Positions 34,573-43,773 are shown, counted from the stretch's first letter. The stretch: DNA of 64,000 nt from Microbacterium sp. LWH11-1.2 (GCF_038397745.1 NZ_CP151636.1:868001-932000), one strand, 5' to 3'. Notes: a model not told the origin generated them from the sequence alone. A program made the numbers and translations.

Positions 34573-35409
34573 TCACACGCTCGCGGCCTCCGGGCGATAG
34601 CGGTCGCGGAGGACGCGCTGCATCCAGCGATTCGATGATTCGGGATCGCGGAGCGGGCGGCGCGACCCCGGCGTGCTGGGGGCGTAGTCGACGGGGCCGA
34701 ACTCCGCGAGGAACGTGACGGGGCGGCCTTCGCCGCGCAGCCTGTGCACGATGAGATCCCACCATCGCAGGTGCTGCTCGACGACGTCGCGCCACTCCTC
34801 GGCTTCCGGATCGTTCACCTGCGGCCCTTGAGGATGACCGATGCGCGCATGGACGTGGTCCGCGCGAGCGATCGCGAGCTCGACCGCCGCCGGCTGATCC
34901 GCGAGCATCGACTCCGCGACCACCAGCCAGTGCGAGACGTCGAAAGTCACCCGGAGACCGGGGTGGCGTTCGAGGATGCGTCGCGCGGCGTGCGCCGCGT
35001 ACAGCATCCGTGATCGGTGCAGCTCGACGAGGACGTCGAGCCCGGTGGCGGCGCGACTCTCCACGACCCGCTCCGCGAGGCGGTCCTGATCGGCGTCGCT
35101 CCAGTGATCCCGACCCGCGTGCAGCGTGACGTGCAGCGGGGTGAGTCCGCTCTGCGAGATCTCCTGCAGCTGTCGCTCGATCTCGGCGATGTGGGCCGTC
35201 GGCTCGGGATGCGCGCTGCCGACGAGGAGGGAGAGCTCGGCACCGGCGCCCGCGACGGCCGCGCCGAGACGTCGCTGCCCCTCGAGGTCGTGCGGCCACC
35301 AGACCTCGACACCGTCGTAGCCCTGCTCGATGGCGCGGGCGACGAGGACATCGGCCGGGGCGGCGAACACCCAGTCGGTCATGAGCACCAGCGGCGCTGC
35401 GGCCCTCAC
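34573..35409 (-). CDS. Sugar phosphate isomerase/epimerase (xylose isomerase-like TIM barrel)
   Basis: A 278-residue AP-endonuclease-2-type barrel. Likely metal ligands are Glu in DVLVELHRSR, Asp and His in VTFDVSHWLVV, His in DHVHARIGH and Glu in VTFLAEFGPVDY. The GTG start overlaps the stop of the AraC gene by four bases, so the two are co-translated. The enzyme probably interconverts a sugar or cyclitol made or sensed in this locus; the substrate is not visible. Confidence 0.82.
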   Translation of the reverse strand: MRAAAPLVLMTDWVFAAPADVLVARAIEQGYDGVEVWWPHDLEGQRRLGAAVAGAGAELSLLVGSAHPEPTAHIAEIERQLQEISQSGLTPLHVTLHAGRDHWSDADQDRLAERVVESRAATGLDVLVELHRSRMLYAAHAARRILERHPGLRVTFDVSHWLVVAESMLADQPAAVELAIARADHVHARIGHPQGPQVNDPEAEEWRDVVEQHLRWWDLIVHRLRGEGRPVTFLAEFGPVDYAPSTPGSRRPLRDPESSNRWMQRVLRDRYRPEAASV

Positions 35410-36239
35410 AGCCGGTCATCCGTCAGCGTGGGCATCCGGCGCTGCTCGCGGCGGAACAGACTCGGCGAGCTCCCCCGGCGCTGTGTGAACTGCCGCGAGA
35501 AGTAGGAGGGATCGTCGAATCCGACCTGCTGTGCGATCACGCTCACCTCGAGGTCGGTCTCGACGAGCAGCGACTGGGCGCGCGCGAGCCGCGATTCGAT
35601 GAGCAGCTGCAGCGGAGTCAGACCGGTCGCCGCCACTGTGGCGGACCGCAGCTGGGAGACCCCCATCCCCAGTTCGTGCGCGCGGGTCTCCATCGAGATC
35701 TGACGGGTGGCACCGCGCGTGAACGCATCGATGAGGTCGGGGGCGGCGTCCCGCATCGTCGAGGTCGCGAGTGCGACGATCCAGGCGTAGCTCACCGCCG
35801 ATGCCCGGAGCGCGCCGATCGAGCCGCTGTCCGCGAGCTCGTCCCGCAGACGATCGAACGTCGTCGTCAGGTCGTCGGGTGTGCGGTCGAGCGCCACCAC
35901 GGGGACCGCGCGCCGCCACGCCCCCAGCTCGTCGAGCGCACGGGTGGCGGCGCCGGAGAACAGGATCCAGTGCTCCGTCCATCCGGAGCGATGCGGCCCG
36001 TAGCCGTGCGCGACACCGGGGAACAGCCAGATGAGGGCGGGAGCCTCGACCCTGACATCTCCCGTGAGCGGACTCGAGTACCAGCCGCTCCCCTCGCTGA
36101 TCACGACGACCGCATGGGAGCGCAGACGACGACCGCGGAAGCCCTCGTGACTTCCGCCGTACTCCCCCGCGCCGAGGCAGGCGACCGTGACGTCGGTGAG
36201 CCCGCGGGCGGGATTCGCGTAGATCGCCCAGTTGTCCAT
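35406..36239 (-). CDS. AraC-family transcriptional regulator
   Basis: A 277-residue protein with an N-terminal cupin-like sensor (residues about 20-130, PALIWLFPGVAHGYGPH) and a C-terminal AraC DNA-binding domain with two helix-turn-helix units (AHELGMGVSQLRSATVAATG and VSVIAQQVGFDDPSYFSRQF). The ATG at 36239 (MDNWAIYANPARG) matches the family start better than upstream ones. It is divergent from the dioxygenase at 36334 and co-transcribed with the isomerase, and probably activates both when its sugar-like ligand is present. Confidence 0.9.
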   Translation of the reverse strand: MDNWAIYANPARGLTDVTVACLGAGEYGGSHEGFRGRRLRSHAVVVISEGSGWYSSPLTGDVRVEAPALIWLFPGVAHGYGPHRSGWTEHWILFSGAATRALDELGAWRRAVPVVALDRTPDDLTTTFDRLRDELADSGSIGALRASAVSYAWIVALATSTMRDAAPDLIDAFTRGATRQISMETRAHELGMGVSQLRSATVAATGLTPLQLLIESRLARAQSLLVETDLEVSVIAQQVGFDDPSYFSRQFTQRRGSSPSLFRREQRRMPTLTDDRL

Positions 36240-36333
36240 GATCGTCCAAGTGTGTCCGGGAGGGCGCGAAAATACAAGCGTTGAGAAGGGAAGTCCATGG
36301 ACGGATCGTCCTAGCCGCGGCGAGAATGGGGTC

Positions 36334-37182
36334 ATGATCACCTCCAACGGCTATGTGCTCGACGAGAGACCGGAGCGATTGGGTCGCCTCGAGGCCGTGC
36401 CGACGGCGCTGCGCGACGACAAGGATGCCCTGTGGGAGCGCCTCCGCCGCGACGGGTACCTCTACCTCAGCGATCACCTCGATCCCGAGCTCGTCCGCGA
36501 CTTCCGGGCCTACTACTTCGGAAAGCTCGCACCGACCGGTCTCGTGCGGCCCGGGGGTGATCGTGACGGGATCGATTCGCACGACGACGTCGACCTCGCC
36601 CTGACCCGCCGCGTGCTCTTCGAGGACGTCGTTCCCGGCGACCGCTATGCCGCGCTCACCGCGCATCCGACGATCCGCGGATGGTTCCAGTGGTTCCTGG
36701 GCGACGACGTGCATCTCCACAAGCGTCGCATCATCCGCCACACCCGGCCCGGCGAGACGGGCATCGGCACCGCCACCCAGGCGCACTACGACCTCGTCTA
36801 CCTGCGCGAGGGCACCGACCGCGTGCTGTCGATGTGGATCCCGCTCGGTGACTGCACGGTCGCGAACGGCGGTCTCGCCTACCTCGAGGGAAGCCACCAT
36901 CGTGTGATGGCGCAGGAGCGCGCCGGAACGCTGAAGATGCCGGCCGCCTCGATCACGGCCGACCTGCCGGGCCTGGCCGACGAGTACGAAGCCCGATGGC
37001 TGATCAACGACTATCGTGCGGGCGACGTCATGGTGCACTCGGCCCACATCGTGCATGCCTCGACGGACAACGTCGATCCGGATCACCGCATCCGCCTGTC
37101 GACCGACATCCGCTACCAGCGCGTCTCCGACCCCATCGACTGGCGGTGGCAGGAGCACTGGTCCGACGACGACGGTCTTTGA
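36334..37182 (+). CDS. Phytanoyl-CoA dioxygenase-family Fe(II)/2-oxoglutarate oxygenase
   Basis: A 282-residue oxygenase with the facial triad His151-x-Asp153 (QAHYDLVYL) and His241 (HIVHAS), and the 2-oxoglutarate arginine in HRIRLSTDIRY. The family hydroxylates small organic molecules. It is divergent from the AraC gene, about 94 bases apart, and may act on the same sugar or glycoside as the isomerase. It is convergent with the second ROK gene. Confidence 0.88.
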   Translation: MITSNGYVLDERPERLGRLEAVPTALRDDKDALWERLRRDGYLYLSDHLDPELVRDFRAYYFGKLAPTGLVRPGGDRDGIDSHDDVDLALTRRVLFEDVVPGDRYAALTAHPTIRGWFQWFLGDDVHLHKRRIIRHTRPGETGIGTATQAHYDLVYLREGTDRVLSMWIPLGDCTVANGGLAYLEGSHHRVMAQERAGTLKMPAASITADLPGLADEYEARWLINDYRAGDVMVHSAHIVHASTDNVDPDHRIRLSTDIRYQRVSDPIDWRWQEHWSDDDGL

Positions 37183-37203
37183 CCAGACGTCGGCGGTCGC
37201 GCG

Positions 37204-38370
37204 TCAGGACGCGGGAGCGGATGCCGCGAGCAGCTGCTCCGGACTCCAGCGCACCCCGAGCGCCGCGGTCAGCGCGGCCTGGGCCGCGCCGGCGGAGAGC
37301 GCGACGCGCGGATCGGCGTAGCGGATGGGGACCTGCGCGGTTCCTCGTGACGAATAGTCCGTCTCGCTGCGGACGCGCTCGAGGAATCGCGGCCCGAGGA
37401 CGGTGGCGGGCCCCCCGATCACCACTTCCGTCGGATCGAGGAGTGCGCTGATGAGCTTGACGGCGCGAGCGAGGGCGCGAGCGCCGTCGTCCAGCTGCCG
37501 CGCATCGGCGCGGGCAGCGAGCACCGCGATCTCCGCCGCATCCATGGCGTCGGAGAAGCCCTCGCCGAGCATCGCCCCCATGGCTGATGCCGACTCGAGG
37601 CACCCGCGTCGGCCGCAGCTGCAGTCGCGCGCCGCGTCACCGAACACCACCTGCACATGGCCGATCTCACCGGCCCGGTCGCGCGGCCCCGGAGCGAGCT
37701 CGCCGTCGAGGGTCACCGCGGCGCCGATCCCCCCGCCGATGTGGATGAAGAGCCGGTAGCCCGCGGGGGACTCCTCGCGCCCCGCCTCGGCGATGGCCTC
37801 GGCATCGACGTCGTTGACCAGCAGGACCGGAGCCTTCAGAAGGCGCTCGAATCGGTCGGCCAGCGGCACGTCCTGCCACTTCAGCTGCACGCTCTCCAGC
37901 ACGGAGCGCCCGTCGGTCGTGCCGGGCAGCTGCACGCCGGCGGCGAGCAGGCGGTCGCCGAACTCGGTGGCGATGTCGGCCAGGGCCTCATCGAGAACGC
38001 GGTCGCGGTCCTCCGCCGAGTACGTCACGCGTCGGACGTCGACCTCCGTGCCGTCGAGGGCGACGAGCGCGACGTGCGCATGGCGGGGCTGGATCACGAT
38101 GACGAGGATCAGGTGGTGGCTCGCATCGATGCTGAGGGTCGTCGCCCGCTTCCCTCCGGTGCTCGCCGCCTGCTCGCCCTCGACGATGAGACGGTTCTCG
38201 AGCAGCTCGGCGACCAGCGACGATGCGGTGGCCGCGGTCAGCCCCGTGGCCCGTGCGATCCCGGCCCTGGTCTGCACGCCGGGGTTCCGGAAGACCAGCT
38301 GCAGCGCCCGTCTCAGGTTGGCGCGCCGGACCGATGCCTGGGTGTCGAGGGCGTCATCCGTGTTGAGCAT
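37204..38370 (-). CDS. ROK-family transcriptional repressor (second copy)
   Basis: A 388-residue ROK repressor: winged helix at about 20-85 (AGIARATGLTAATASSLVAE), sugar domain with IGGGIGAAVTLDG and the zinc cluster GEIGHVQVVFG...CSCGRRGC. It resembles the protein encoded at 30167-31375. The start may be ATG 38370 or GTG 38388. It faces a strong promoter-operator (38403-38457), but no sugar gene lies behind it, so its usual target operon seems lost or moved. Confidence 0.88.
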   Translation of the reverse strand: MLNTDDALDTQASVRRANLRRALQLVFRNPGVQTRAGIARATGLTAATASSLVAELLENRLIVEGEQAASTGGKRATTLSIDASHHLILVIVIQPRHAHVALVALDGTEVDVRRVTYSAEDRDRVLDEALADIATEFGDRLLAAGVQLPGTTDGRSVLESVQLKWQDVPLADRFERLLKAPVLLVNDVDAEAIAEAGREESPAGYRLFIHIGGGIGAAVTLDGELAPGPRDRAGEIGHVQVVFGDAARDCSCGRRGCLESASAMGAMLGEGFSDAMDAAEIAVLAARADARQLDDGARALARAVKLISALLDPTEVVIGGPATVLGPRFLERVRSETDYSSRGTAQVPIRYADPRVALSAGAAQAALTAALGVRWSPEQLLAASAPAS

Positions 38371-38402
38371 GGGGTTCCGTTCAGGCACTCGCGTGCGAGG
38401 TG

Positions 38403-38457
38403 TTGACAGATCGAGCGCCGATCCGTAGTCTCTCCGTAAGTTTATTCATTGAACTTA
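38403..38457 (+). promoter_or_regulatory. Strong promoter with ROK-type operator and no downstream gene
   Basis: TTGACA (38403-38408) and TAGTCT (38426-38431) are 17 bp apart, close to consensus. The palindrome TAAGTT-N9-AACTTA (38437-38457) covers the start region, as in the other ROK promoter of the window. Transcription would run into hairpins at 38461-38521 and stop. Confidence 0.7.
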
Positions 38458-38460
38458 GTT

Positions 38461-38521
38461 GGCCGAAAGGCCTCCCCCAGCTCCGGACGGGCGAGTGCTG
38501 CACACACCGTCGCCCGTCCGG
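38461..38521 (+). ncRNA. Short structured transcript ending in a terminator
   Basis: GGCC-GAAA-GGCC (38461-38472) is a small stem with a GNRA tetraloop. CCGGACGGGCGA (38483-38494) then pairs perfectly with TCGCCCGTCCGG (38510-38521) and is followed by CACTTCTCT, a terminator. With the promoter at 38403 this predicts an RNA of about 85 nt with no open reading frame. It could be a regulatory RNA or the remnant of a lost leader; the hairpin may also end the chorismate mutase transcript from the other side. Confidence 0.4.
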
Positions 38522-38529
38522 CACTTCTC

Positions 38530-38829
38530 TCAGCGGCCCTCGGCCGCCTCGGTGTGGTGGCGGATGACCTCCGCCACCACGAAGTTGAACCACTTCTCCG
38601 CGAACTCCGGGTCGAGATGAGCCTCTTCCGCGAGTGCGCGAAGGCGAGCGACCTGCTGCTCCTCGCGATTCGGATCGGATGCGGGCATCTCGTGCTCGGC
38701 CTTGAGATGCCCGACCTGCTGGGTGGCGCGGAAGCGCTCGGCCAGCATGAAGATCAGCGCGGCGTCGATGTTGTCGATGCTGGCGCGAAGTCGGAGCAGT
38801 TCGGCCTTCGGGTCCTCAGCGGCTGTCAT
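38530..38829 (-). CDS. AroQ-type chorismate mutase
   Basis: A 99-residue all-helical protein typical of monofunctional chorismate mutases, which turn chorismate into prephenate for Phe and Tyr. The pattern LLRLRASIDNIDAALIFMLAERFRAT (active-site Arg near the start), GHLKAEHEMPASDPNREEQQ (second Arg/Lys) and the C-terminal helix WFNFVVAEVIRHHTE are all present. It is a complete single-domain enzyme. Confidence 0.9.
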   Translation of the reverse strand: MTAAEDPKAELLRLRASIDNIDAALIFMLAERFRATQQVGHLKAEHEMPASDPNREEQQVARLRALAEEAHLDPEFAEKWFNFVVAEVIRHHTEAAEGR

Positions 38830-38891
38830 GCCCCTACTCTAGAGCCGCCGAACGCCCGTGATCCGACGACGCTCACCGCTATCGTGAGCAC

Positions 38892-40076
38892 ATGAGCAAC
38901 GAAGAGTCGCCGGCCTCCGCACCCACCGACGACGCGGCATCCGAGACCTCGTCCGATGCTCCCGGCCCACAGCGGACCGAGACCGTGCCGCGTCCCGTCG
39001 TCGAGCCGATGGCGCCGCGCGGATCGTTCTGGACCCGCATCGATCGCCCCTTCGTCTTCGGCTTCCTCGTGACGCTCGGCGGCCTCGGGGCCTTCGTGCT
39101 GGGCCTGGCCCTCACGAGCCTCTCGACGGTCCTCATCTACATCGCACTCGCCCTCTTCGCGGCCCTCGGCCTCGACCCCGCGGTGCGCATGCTCGAGCGG
39201 CGCGGCCTGTCCCGGGCCATCGCGGTCCTCGTCGTGACCCTCGGCCTCATCGTGGTGTTCGCGCTCCTGCTGTGGATGGTCATCCCGATCGTCGTCGACC
39301 AGATCTCGAGCTTCGTCCGCTCGGTGCCCGGCATGGTCCAGGAGTTCACCCGGAGCGATCTCTACGCGACCCTGGAGCGTCAGTTCGGCGAGCAGTTCCA
39401 GGACCTGGTGGCCGAGGTGCAGAAGTTCCTGTCGGACTTCGGGAACCTCGCCACCATCGGCGGTGGCGCGTTGAAGGTCGGCGCGTCGATCGCCACCGGC
39501 ATCTCCGGCACGATCATCGTCATCGTGCTGACCCTCTACTTCCTGGCGAGCCTCGCCGGGATCAAGACGAGCCTCCTGCGCCTCGTGCCCGCCCGCGACC
39601 GCGCCAGGGCCGGCGACATCACCGACCAGATCACCGACTCGGTCGGCGGGTACGTCATGGGGATGGTCGTGCTCGCGTTCTTCAACGCGCTGCTCGCGTT
39701 CCTGCTCTACTTCTTCCTCGGTCTGCCGTTCCCGCCGCTGATGGCGACCGTCGCCTTCTGCATCACGCTGATCCCGCTCGTCGGCTCCGTGATGTTCTGG
39801 ATCATCGGCACCGGCATCGCGCTGTTCACCAATCCGATCGGCGCACTGATCTTCGCGATCGTCTATCTCATCTACATGCAGATCGAGGCCTACGTCATCA
39901 CGCCGCGCGTCATGAACCGCGCGATCTCGATCCCCGGCTCGCTCGTCGTCATCGGCGCCCTCGCCGGCGGCACGCTGCTCGGGCTGCTCGGCGCACTCGT
40001 GGCCGTGCCGGTCACGGCATCCGTCCTGATCATCATCAAGCAGGTCTGGGTCCCGCGCCAGGACGCCAGGGTCTAG
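38892..40076 (+). CDS. AI-2E family transporter
   Basis: A 394-residue membrane protein of the AI-2 exporter-like superfamily (TqsA/PerM): seven to eight transmembrane segments, a long cytosolic helical loop between the third and fourth (VVDQISSFVRSVPGMVQEFT), and LYFFLGLPFPPLMATVAFC and IEAYVITPRVMNRAISIPG as family signatures. The acidic N-terminal tail of about 45 residues is unusual. The cargo is uncertain, since few members truly move AI-2. TATCGT six bases before the ATG suggests leaderless mRNA. Confidence 0.88.
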   Translation: MSNEESPASAPTDDAASETSSDAPGPQRTETVPRPVVEPMAPRGSFWTRIDRPFVFGFLVTLGGLGAFVLGLALTSLSTVLIYIALALFAALGLDPAVRMLERRGLSRAIAVLVVTLGLIVVFALLLWMVIPIVVDQISSFVRSVPGMVQEFTRSDLYATLERQFGEQFQDLVAEVQKFLSDFGNLATIGGGALKVGASIATGISGTIIVIVLTLYFLASLAGIKTSLLRLVPARDRARAGDITDQITDSVGGYVMGMVVLAFFNALLAFLLYFFLGLPFPPLMATVAFCITLIPLVGSVMFWIIGTGIALFTNPIGALIFAIVYLIYMQIEAYVITPRVMNRAISIPGSLVVIGALAGGTLLGLLGALVAVPVTASVLIIIKQVWVPRQDARV

Positions 40077-40090
40077 CCGCGCCGCACGCA

Positions 40091-40138
40091 GAAGCGCCCG
40101 GACCCGCTGCAGGAATCAGCAACGGGCCCGGGCGCTTC
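40091..40138. terminator. Bidirectional terminator
   Basis: GAAGCGCCCGGACCCG (40091-40106) pairs with CGGGCCCGGGCGCTTC (40123-40138) with one mismatch around a 16-base loop. It separates the convergent AI-2E gene and the osmoprotectant operon. Confidence 0.8.
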
Positions 40139-40152
40139 CGGAACGAGGGGGC

Positions 40153-41076
40153 TCAGACGAGGTCGTTGTCCTCGAGCCACTTCTTCGCGATGTCGGCCGA
40201 CGACTGCTGCTCGACCGTGCTGAGCACGTTGAGCGACACGAGCTCCTCGGCGGTCAGCTTCGCGCTGATCGCGTTGAGCACCTCGGACACCTTGTCGGCG
40301 ATGTCGCTCGCGACGATCGGCACCACGTTCGACGAGATGATGAGGTTCTTCGGGTCTTCGAGCGCGACGATGTCCTCGGTCTCGAACGCCGGGTCGGCGG
40401 TGTAGATGTCGGCCACCTGGATCTCGCCGGCGAGGAGCGACTCGAGCGTGGTCGGACCGGTGGCCGAGAACGCCAGGTCGACGCCGTAGACCTCCTTGGC
40501 AGCTGCCGGGTTGTACGGGCGCTGCTCGAACTCCGGCGGGGCGCCGATCGTGACCTGCGAGGTCACGTTCTTGAGGTCTTCGATCGTCTTGAGGTTGTTC
40601 GCCTCGGCGAAGCTCTTGAGCACCGTGTAGGTGTCCTGGTCGGATGCCTCGGCGTAGTCGAGCGCGGTCAGGCCCTCGGGCAGCGTCTCGGTGAGGGCCG
40701 AGTAGACGTCTTCCGGCGAGGTGACGTCGACGTCATCTTCGGAGAGGTACTCCAGCAGGCTGCCGGTGTACTCGGGGAACACGTCGATCTCGCCGGACTC
40801 GACCTCGGGCATGTACGCGTCGCGCTGGCCGATGTTGAGCTTCTTCTCGACGGTGAACCCGGCGCCCTCGAGCGCCTGGGCGTAGATCTCGGCGATGATC
40901 TCGTTGGAGTAGTACCCCTGCGAGCCGACGACGATCGTCTCGGAGTCGCCCGACCCGGATCCGGCGTCGCTCGACGGCTCGTCGAGCGGGTTGCCGCCGC
41001 AGGCGGACAGGGCGAGTGTCGCCGCGGCCACCAGGCCGACGGCGAGGACGGAGCGCTTGCCTCGTGCTGTGAACAT
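40153..41076 (-). CDS. Glycine betaine/osmoprotectant ABC substrate-binding lipoprotein
   Basis: A 307-residue OpuAC/ProX-type lipoprotein, with lipobox LSAC and Cys26 as the lipidated residue. IVVGSQGYYSNEIIAEIYAQ and GEIDVFPEYTGSLLEYL are family signatures. It binds quaternary amines such as glycine betaine, choline or carnitine outside the membrane and hands them to the two permeases. It is the last gene of the four-gene operon. Confidence 0.92.
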   Translation of the reverse strand: MFTARGKRSVLAVGLVAAATLALSACGGNPLDEPSSDAGSGSGDSETIVVGSQGYYSNEIIAEIYAQALEGAGFTVEKKLNIGQRDAYMPEVESGEIDVFPEYTGSLLEYLSEDDVDVTSPEDVYSALTETLPEGLTALDYAEASDQDTYTVLKSFAEANNLKTIEDLKNVTSQVTIGAPPEFEQRPYNPAAAKEVYGVDLAFSATGPTTLESLLAGEIQVADIYTADPAFETEDIVALEDPKNLIISSNVVPIVASDIADKVSEVLNAISAKLTAEELVSLNVLSTVEQQSSADIAKKWLEDNDLV

Positions 41077-41133
41077 GGACTTCCTCTTCTTCTCTGGGAC
41101 TTCTTCTGGTGCTGTGAAAGCGGGACGGAGAGA

Positions 41134-41868
41134 TCAGGCGGTGGATGCCGCCGGCGCGGGGGCCGGCGTGAGCGGACGGGTGCGGCGGCGAGCCGGGCGA
41201 CCGGTGCGGAGCCCGCGCGGAACAGCAGCATGCTGCGCGGCGGCGAGCAGCAGGTCGACGAGCAGCGCGAGCACGGCGACGATGAGGGCGCCGCCGAGCA
41301 CCTGATCGAAGCGACGCAGCGGGATGCCCTGGATGATCGGCCAGCCAAGTCCGCCGAGATTGACGTAGGCGGCGATCGTGACGGTCGCGATGACCTGCAG
41401 CAGCGCCGAGCGGATGCCGCCGACGAGCAGGGGAAGACCGAGGGGCACCTCGACCTTCCAGAAGATCTGCCACTCGGTCATGCCCATGGCCCGCGCCGCA
41501 TCGATCACGCGGCGGTCGATCGCCTCGAGGCCCGTGTAGGCACCGGCGAGGAGCGACGGGATCGCAAGCAGCACGAACGTCGTGATGGCGGCCTCCGGCA
41601 CTCGGAGCACTCCGAGGAGGAGGACCAGGAGCACCATGAGACCGAACGCGGGAATGGCACGCGCGGCTCCCGACACCGCGACGGCGATCTCGCGGCCGCG
41701 GCCGGTGTGACCGATCAGCCAGCCGAGCGGCAGGGCGATGATCGCGGCGATCAGCACCGAGATCGCGGTGAGCGCGAGGTGCTCGCCGAGGAGCTTGGGC
41801 AGGGCGTAGTTCCCGGTCCACTGCGCCGGGGCGAGCATCCACGCGATGGCGTCCGCGAAGAGATTCAT
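41134..41868 (-). CDS. Osmoprotectant ABC permease
   Basis: A 244-residue membrane protein with five to six transmembrane segments and the EAA-like loop RVIDAARAMGMTEWQIFWKV. Its ATG overlaps the stop of the other permease gene by four bases. The tail after residue 215 is rich in Arg, Pro and Ala and is probably cytoplasmic. Confidence 0.9.
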   Translation of the reverse strand: MNLFADAIAWMLAPAQWTGNYALPKLLGEHLALTAISVLIAAIIALPLGWLIGHTGRGREIAVAVSGAARAIPAFGLMVLLVLLLGVLRVPEAAITTFVLLAIPSLLAGAYTGLEAIDRRVIDAARAMGMTEWQIFWKVEVPLGLPLLVGGIRSALLQVIATVTIAAYVNLGGLGWPIIQGIPLRRFDQVLGGALIVAVLALLVDLLLAAAQHAAVPRGLRTGRPARRRTRPLTPAPAPAASTA

Positions 41869-42545
41869 GCGGCTGCCCTCACGGGAACGGCGCGGCTCGC
41901 GGAGACGCGACTCGTCGCGGTCGTCCACGGCATCAGAGCGCGTCCGAGCAGCAGCAGGATCAGGTCGATCACGAGCGCGATGATCACGACCGCGACGACG
42001 CCGGCGAAGACCTCGGCGATGATGCGACGCTCGAGCCCGTTCGTGAACAGGTAGCCGAGGTTCGTCACGCCGATCAGGATGCCGACGGTGGCGAGCGAGA
42101 TCGTGCTGACGGCGGCGACCCGCAGCCCCGCGAGGATCACGGGGCCCGCCAGCGGGAACTCGACCGCCCAGAAGCGGCGGAACGGCGCGAAGCCGGTGGC
42201 GGTCGCCGCCTGGCGGACGCCGTCGTCGACCGAGTCGAGGCCGTCGGCGACCGCGCGGACCAGGATCGCCACCGCGTAGATCGTCAGCGCGATCACGAGG
42301 TTGGTCTCGCTGATCGCGGAGTAGCCGAGCGTGGCAGGCAGCAGGATCAGCAGGGCCAGCGACGGGATCGTGTAGAGCAGACCCGTGAGCACGATGATCG
42401 GACCCCGCACGAGCCGGTACCGCCACGCGACCCAGCCGAGCGGGAGCGAGAGCACGAAGCCGAGCACGATCGGCACGATGCTCTGGCGCAGATGCACCAG
42501 CGTCAGCTCGAAGATCAGGCCGAGGTTGTCGGTGACCCAGTTCAC
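41865..42545 (-). CDS. Osmoprotectant ABC permease
   Basis: A 226-residue permease with six transmembrane segments and the coupling loop DDGVRQAATATGFAPFRRFW. It is translationally coupled to the ATPase gene (overlap 42542-42545) and to the second permease. Two different permeases plus one ATPase and one binding protein is the OpuB/OpuC arrangement. Confidence 0.9.
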   Translation of the reverse strand: MNWVTDNLGLIFELTLVHLRQSIVPIVLGFVLSLPLGWVAWRYRLVRGPIIVLTGLLYTIPSLALLILLPATLGYSAISETNLVIALTIYAVAILVRAVADGLDSVDDGVRQAATATGFAPFRRFWAVEFPLAGPVILAGLRVAAVSTISLATVGILIGVTNLGYLFTNGLERRIIAEVFAGVVAVVIIALVIDLILLLLGRALMPWTTATSRVSASRAVPVRAAA

Positions 42546-43405
42546 GACAGTCCGTCCTGCCCGGCGGTCGTGGCGACGGCATCCGTCTCGGTCTCTGCCA
42601 CGATCGCTCCCTGCGTGCGGCCCTCGGAGTCGACGACGACGGTGCCGTGCGGGGTCTCCTTGAGGTGCAGCGCGCGGCGTCCGCGGTCAGCACCGATGAA
42701 CGCGGCGACGAAGTCGTCGGCAGGATTTTCGATGATCTCGCTCGGGCTGCCCACCTGCACGATGCGCGCGCCCTTGTCGAGGATGACCACCTGGTCGCCG
42801 AGCAGGAACGCCTCGTCGATGTCGTGCGTGACGAAGACGACCGTCTTGTCGAGCTCGTGCTGCAGTCGCAGGGTCTCCTGCTGCAGGTCGGCGCGGACGA
42901 TCGGGTCGACGGCGCCGAACGGCTCGTCCATCAGCAGGATGTTCGGGTCGGCGGCGAGCCCGCGAGCCACTCCGACGCGCTGCTGCTGACCGCCGGACAG
43001 CTGGCTGGGGTAGCGCTCGGCGAGCGCCTGGTCGAGGCCGACGGTGTCGAGCAGGGCGCGGGCCCGCTTGTGCGCCTCGGGCTTCTTGACGCCGGTGAGA
43101 CGGAGGACGGTCGCGACGTTGTCGATCACCGAGAAGTGCGGCATGAGGCCGGAGTTCTGCATGACGTAGCCGATGCGACGGCGCAGCTGCACGGGATCGC
43201 CGACGAGCACGTTCTCTCCGTCGATCTCGATGTCGCCGGAGGTCGGCTCGACCATGCGGTTGATCATGCGCAGCAGCGTGGTCTTGCCGCATCCCGACGA
43301 TCCGACGAAGACGGTGGTCTTGCGCGACGGAAGCACGAGGTTGAAGTCGTTGACGGCCACGGTGCCGTCGGGAAACTGCTTGGTGACGTTGCGGAACTCG
43401 ATCAT
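42542..43405 (-). CDS. Osmoprotectant ABC ATP-binding protein (OpuCA/ProV type)
   Basis: A 287-residue ATPase with Walker A GSSGCGKTTLL, signature LSGGQQQRVGVARG, Walker B ILLMDEPFGAVD and switch VFVTHDIDEA. A short C-terminal part after residue 240 replaces the CBS pair found in many OpuCA proteins, so ionic-strength gating by CBS domains is absent. It is the first gene of the operon. Confidence 0.92.
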   Translation of the reverse strand: MIEFRNVTKQFPDGTVAVNDFNLVLPSRKTTVFVGSSGCGKTTLLRMINRMVEPTSGDIEIDGENVLVGDPVQLRRRIGYVMQNSGLMPHFSVIDNVATVLRLTGVKKPEAHKRARALLDTVGLDQALAERYPSQLSGGQQQRVGVARGLAADPNILLMDEPFGAVDPIVRADLQQETLRLQHELDKTVVFVTHDIDEAFLLGDQVVILDKGARIVQVGSPSEIIENPADDFVAAFIGADRGRRALHLKETPHGTVVVDSEGRTQGAIVAETETDAVATTAGQDGLS

Positions 43406-43470
43406 GGGCTACTTTCCAGACGGTCGATCGACGAGGCGGGCATCGGCGCCTCGGCGCCGGCAGACGGTCG

Positions 43471-43773
43471 TCATTCGGAGATCTCGACCCGCGGATCGAA
43501 GGCGACGAACCCGGAGAAGTCCTTGCCGACGCGGTCGAAGGCCGACGGGTACGGGGTCGGGTACGACCACGCGTAGTCGGTGTGAAGCTGGTCTCCGGCC
43601 TGCACCGAGTAGTACTGGGCCGCGCCCTTCCACGGACACGTGTAGGGAGTGGGGCTCTCGACGAGCGCACCGGTCGCGATGGATGCCGGCGGGAAGTACC
43701 AATTTCCCTCGATGCGGGCGAGATCGCTCTCGTCGGCCTCGGCGATCACGGTTCCTGCGAGTACAGCCTTCAT
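43471..43773 (-). CDS. DUF427 domain protein
   Basis: A 100-residue single-domain protein of the DUF427 family; NWYFPPASIA, TPYTCPWKGAAQYYSV and the final FDPRVEISE are typical. The family has a small beta-fold of unknown biochemical role and is often near oxidoreductases. It stands alone between the osmoprotectant operon and the flavin reductase. Confidence 0.9.
   Translation of the reverse strand: MKAVLAGTVIAEADESDLARIEGNWYFPPASIATGALVESPTPYTCPWKGAAQYYSVQAGDQLHTDYAWSYPTPYPSAFDRVGKDFSGFVAFDPRVEISE

Noticed and set aside
38892..40076. Quorum-sensing AI-2 exporter
   Set aside because: Only superfamily membership is visible; there is no luxS or lsr gene nearby, so the cargo is left open.
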